From the NCBI GenBank assembly GCA_033764095.1, contig JANRJF010000448.1, forward strand, positions 1 through 15,328: a stretch of 15,328 bases of DNA, read 5' to 3'. The stretch is from JBDTMT01 sp033764095 (lineage in GTDB: Bacteria > Desulfobacterota > Binatia > HRBIN30 > CADEER01). Positions 14,248-15,328 of this stretch are shown piece after piece (position 1 is the first letter of the stretch; each line of letters begins with the position of its first letter). The notes under the pieces were generated by a model. It made no database searches and was not told the origin of the DNA. It saw nothing but the letters and a program-made list of their open reading frames with translations. The translations under genes were made by a program, and so were the position numbers.

Positions 14248-14261
14248 CCTCCACTGTGGAG
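14248..14261 (-). promoter_or_regulatory. Ribosome binding site embedded in a small dyad upstream of the peroxiredoxin
   Basis: On the minus strand, CTCCAC-A-GTGGAG is a perfect 6+6 inverted repeat whose right arm overlaps the GGAGG Shine-Dalgarno sequence. Pairing in the mRNA could partly hide the ribosome binding site, or the dyad could be a protein site. The loop is only one base, so a DNA-level operator is as likely as an RNA hairpin. Confidence 0.3.
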
Positions 14262-14300
14262 CGTGTGGGCTAGCAGAACGCAGGGCCGCCGCACCAGTCT

Positions 14301-14405
14301 GGTGGCGCGGGCTCCAGCCCCGTGCCTGCGGAGCGTAGGGGAGCAGGCCGAGAACTTCGGCGCCGCTTCGCGGCACCGACGCGGGGCTGGAGCCCCGCGC
14401 ACCGG
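14301..14405. repeat. BIME/REP-like inverted repeat pair
   Basis: The left arm (about 14301-14329) contains GCGCGGGCTCCAGCCCCGTG. The right arm (about 14377-14405) contains GCGGGGCTGGAGCCCCGC, which is close to its reverse complement. Each arm is also self-complementary: GCGGGGCT-GG-AGCCCCGC at 14381-14398 has an 8-bp stem, and the left arm has GGGCT-CC-AGCCC. It lies in the 304-bp gap between the divergent peroxiredoxin and propeller-like genes. Such arms are usually dispersed intergenic repeats. The rest of 14262-14546 shows nothing I can name. Confidence 0.55.
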
Positions 14406-14546
14406 AGCCCGGATCGCCGACAGGTGCCACAAAGCGGCCGAGCCCGCCGTCTCCGTGACCGTGGGGAGTGGGGGCGGTGCGGTCGGCAACCGGCGCGGCG
14501 CAGCGCGGCGAATGGCACCGGCGTTGCTGCCCACAATGGGGTGACG

Positions 14547-15328
14547 ATGGCGAGGCCGGCACAGCGTAGGCGGCGTGACGTGTGGAATGCTGTGGGGACG
14601 ACCCTGTTGCTGCTCGGCCTGGCCCTGCCGGCCGCCGCGCTCCCCTATGACATCGTCTACGTGCGCCAGCCGCGCTACGGCGACAACACCAACACGACGT
14701 GGCCCGAAGTCGCGCATCCGGCCCGCATCGACCCGGGTGCCGATCTGATGCTGCTCCACCCGGACGGCAGCGAGGAAGTGCTGGTCGCCGGCGGCGTCGG
14801 CGCGGTCACCGATCCGTTCGTCTCGTTCGACGCGCGCTGGGTTTACTACTCGCTGTTCTACGACGTGCGCGAGCAGGCGATTAACTACCAGCGCGGCCTG
14901 CCCTACAACGGCGCCGACATCTTCCGCATCAACCTGGCGACGCGCGAGATCCAGCAGCTCACCTTCCAGGAGTTCACCCCCAACACCGGCGCCGGCCGCT
15001 TCGACGAGAGCAACCCGGTCGATCCCGGTTACGACTACGACTCGCTGGGCTACGGCATATTGAACCTCGGCGCCGCGCCGCTGGCCGGCGGCAGGATCGT
15101 CTTCACCAGCAACCGCAACGGCTTCGTGCCGCCGCGCGGGCTGACCAATCCAACCATGCAGCTGTTCGTGATGGACGAGGACGGCGGCAACGTGACGCAG
15201 ATCGCGCCGATGAACATCGGCAGCGCGCTGCACCCGACGCCGCTGGCGGACGGGCGGCTGATGTTCTCGACGCTGGAGACACAGGGCCTGCGCGACACGC
15301 GCATGTGGGGCATCTGGGCGATCTGGCC
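14547..15328 (+). CDS. Exported beta-propeller-like protein resembling hydrazine synthase alpha-subunit family, 3'-truncated
   Basis: The frame is open from ATG 14547 to the window edge, giving 260 residues with no stop, so the gene continues outside. A GGGGTGA lies just before the start; an in-frame GTG at 14541 is an alternative. Seen: a signal peptide with an Arg-rich n-region (MARPAQRRRRDVWNAVG), a TTLLLLGLALPAAA core and cleavage near residue 31. After it come PYDIVYVRQPRYGDN, DPGADLMLLHPDGSEEVL, VTDPFVSFDARWVYYS, GADIFRINLATREIQQLT, GRIVFTSNRNGFVPP and MQLFVMDEDGGNVTQIA. These YYS/IFR/FTSNR strands are PD40/TolB-like propeller blades. The GADLMLLHPDGSEE segment recalls HzsA-like proteins, in which a propeller is joined to c-type haem domains. 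No CxxCH is visible in the part seen, so cofactor and reaction cannot be claimed. Confidence 0.7.
   Translation, partial: MARPAQRRRRDVWNAVGTTLLLLGLALPAAALPYDIVYVRQPRYGDNTNTTWPEVAHPARIDPGADLMLLHPDGSEEVLVAGGVGAVTDPFVSFDARWVYYSLFYDVREQAINYQRGLPYNGADIFRINLATREIQQLTFQEFTPNTGAGRFDESNPVDPGYDYDSLGYGILNLGAAPLAGGRIVFTSNRNGFVPPRGLTNPTMQLFVMDEDGGNVTQIAPMNIGSALHPTPLADGRLMFSTLETQGLRDTRMWGIWAIW

Noticed and set aside
13263..15233. Long minus-strand open frame crossing the surface protein, peroxiredoxin and propeller-like genes
   Set aside because: It runs through three recognisable genes in other frames and has no coherent domain.

Overview
This is a GC-rich window of bacterial accessory chromosome. It carries eight genes or partial genes for regulators and secreted or surface proteins, one toxin-antitoxin pair, one peroxiredoxin and one peroxiredoxin fragment. 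Several traits resemble 'deltaproteobacteria-like' lineages such as Candidatus Binatota or Myxococcota: cysteine-framed dockerin-like double EF-hand modules, Thr/Pro/Ala/Ser-rich linkers, a Myxococcus-type cysteine-rich repeat, and large regulators with a winged helix, an AAA ATPase and TPRs. The assignment is inference from style; no rRNA, tRNA or marker gene is present.

Layout. 1-2568 (+) is the 3' part of an ATPase-TPR regulator. 2601-2776 is a spacer made of an imperfect inverted repeat. 2777-3456 (-) is a vapBC toxin-antitoxin pair with a 4-nt overlap. 3490-5676 (-) encodes a secreted alpha/beta-hydrolase-like protein with an N-terminal dockerin-like pair. A strong hairpin (5710-5764) separates it from 5781-6206 (-), a small secreted protein with 16 cysteines. 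6388-6529 (-) is a truncated copy of the 3' end of the peroxiredoxin gene that is intact at 13754-14242 (-). Between the two copies lie a secreted beta-helix protein with a Thr/Pro linker and dockerin-like C-terminus (6647-8638, +), a complete winged-helix/ATPase/TPR regulator (8734-11667, -), and, divergent from it, a Thr/Pro-rich secreted or membrane-anchored protein (11820-13496, +). The window ends with an exported beta-propeller-like protein resembling the hydrazine synthase alpha-subunit family (14547 to the edge, +).

How it may work together. The most coherent unit is the 7.2-kb block between the peroxiredoxin 3' end and its duplicate. It holds one large signal-integrating regulator flanked by two cell-surface proteins, one convergent and one divergent. 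The duplicated gene 3' end looks like the scar of an insertion, although no integrase is visible. The regulator's relative at 1-2568 shows that this regulator family is used at least twice here. A working hypothesis is a regulator-controlled set of surface proteins that share dockerin-like and cysteine-rich modules. No function for it can be read from sequence alone.
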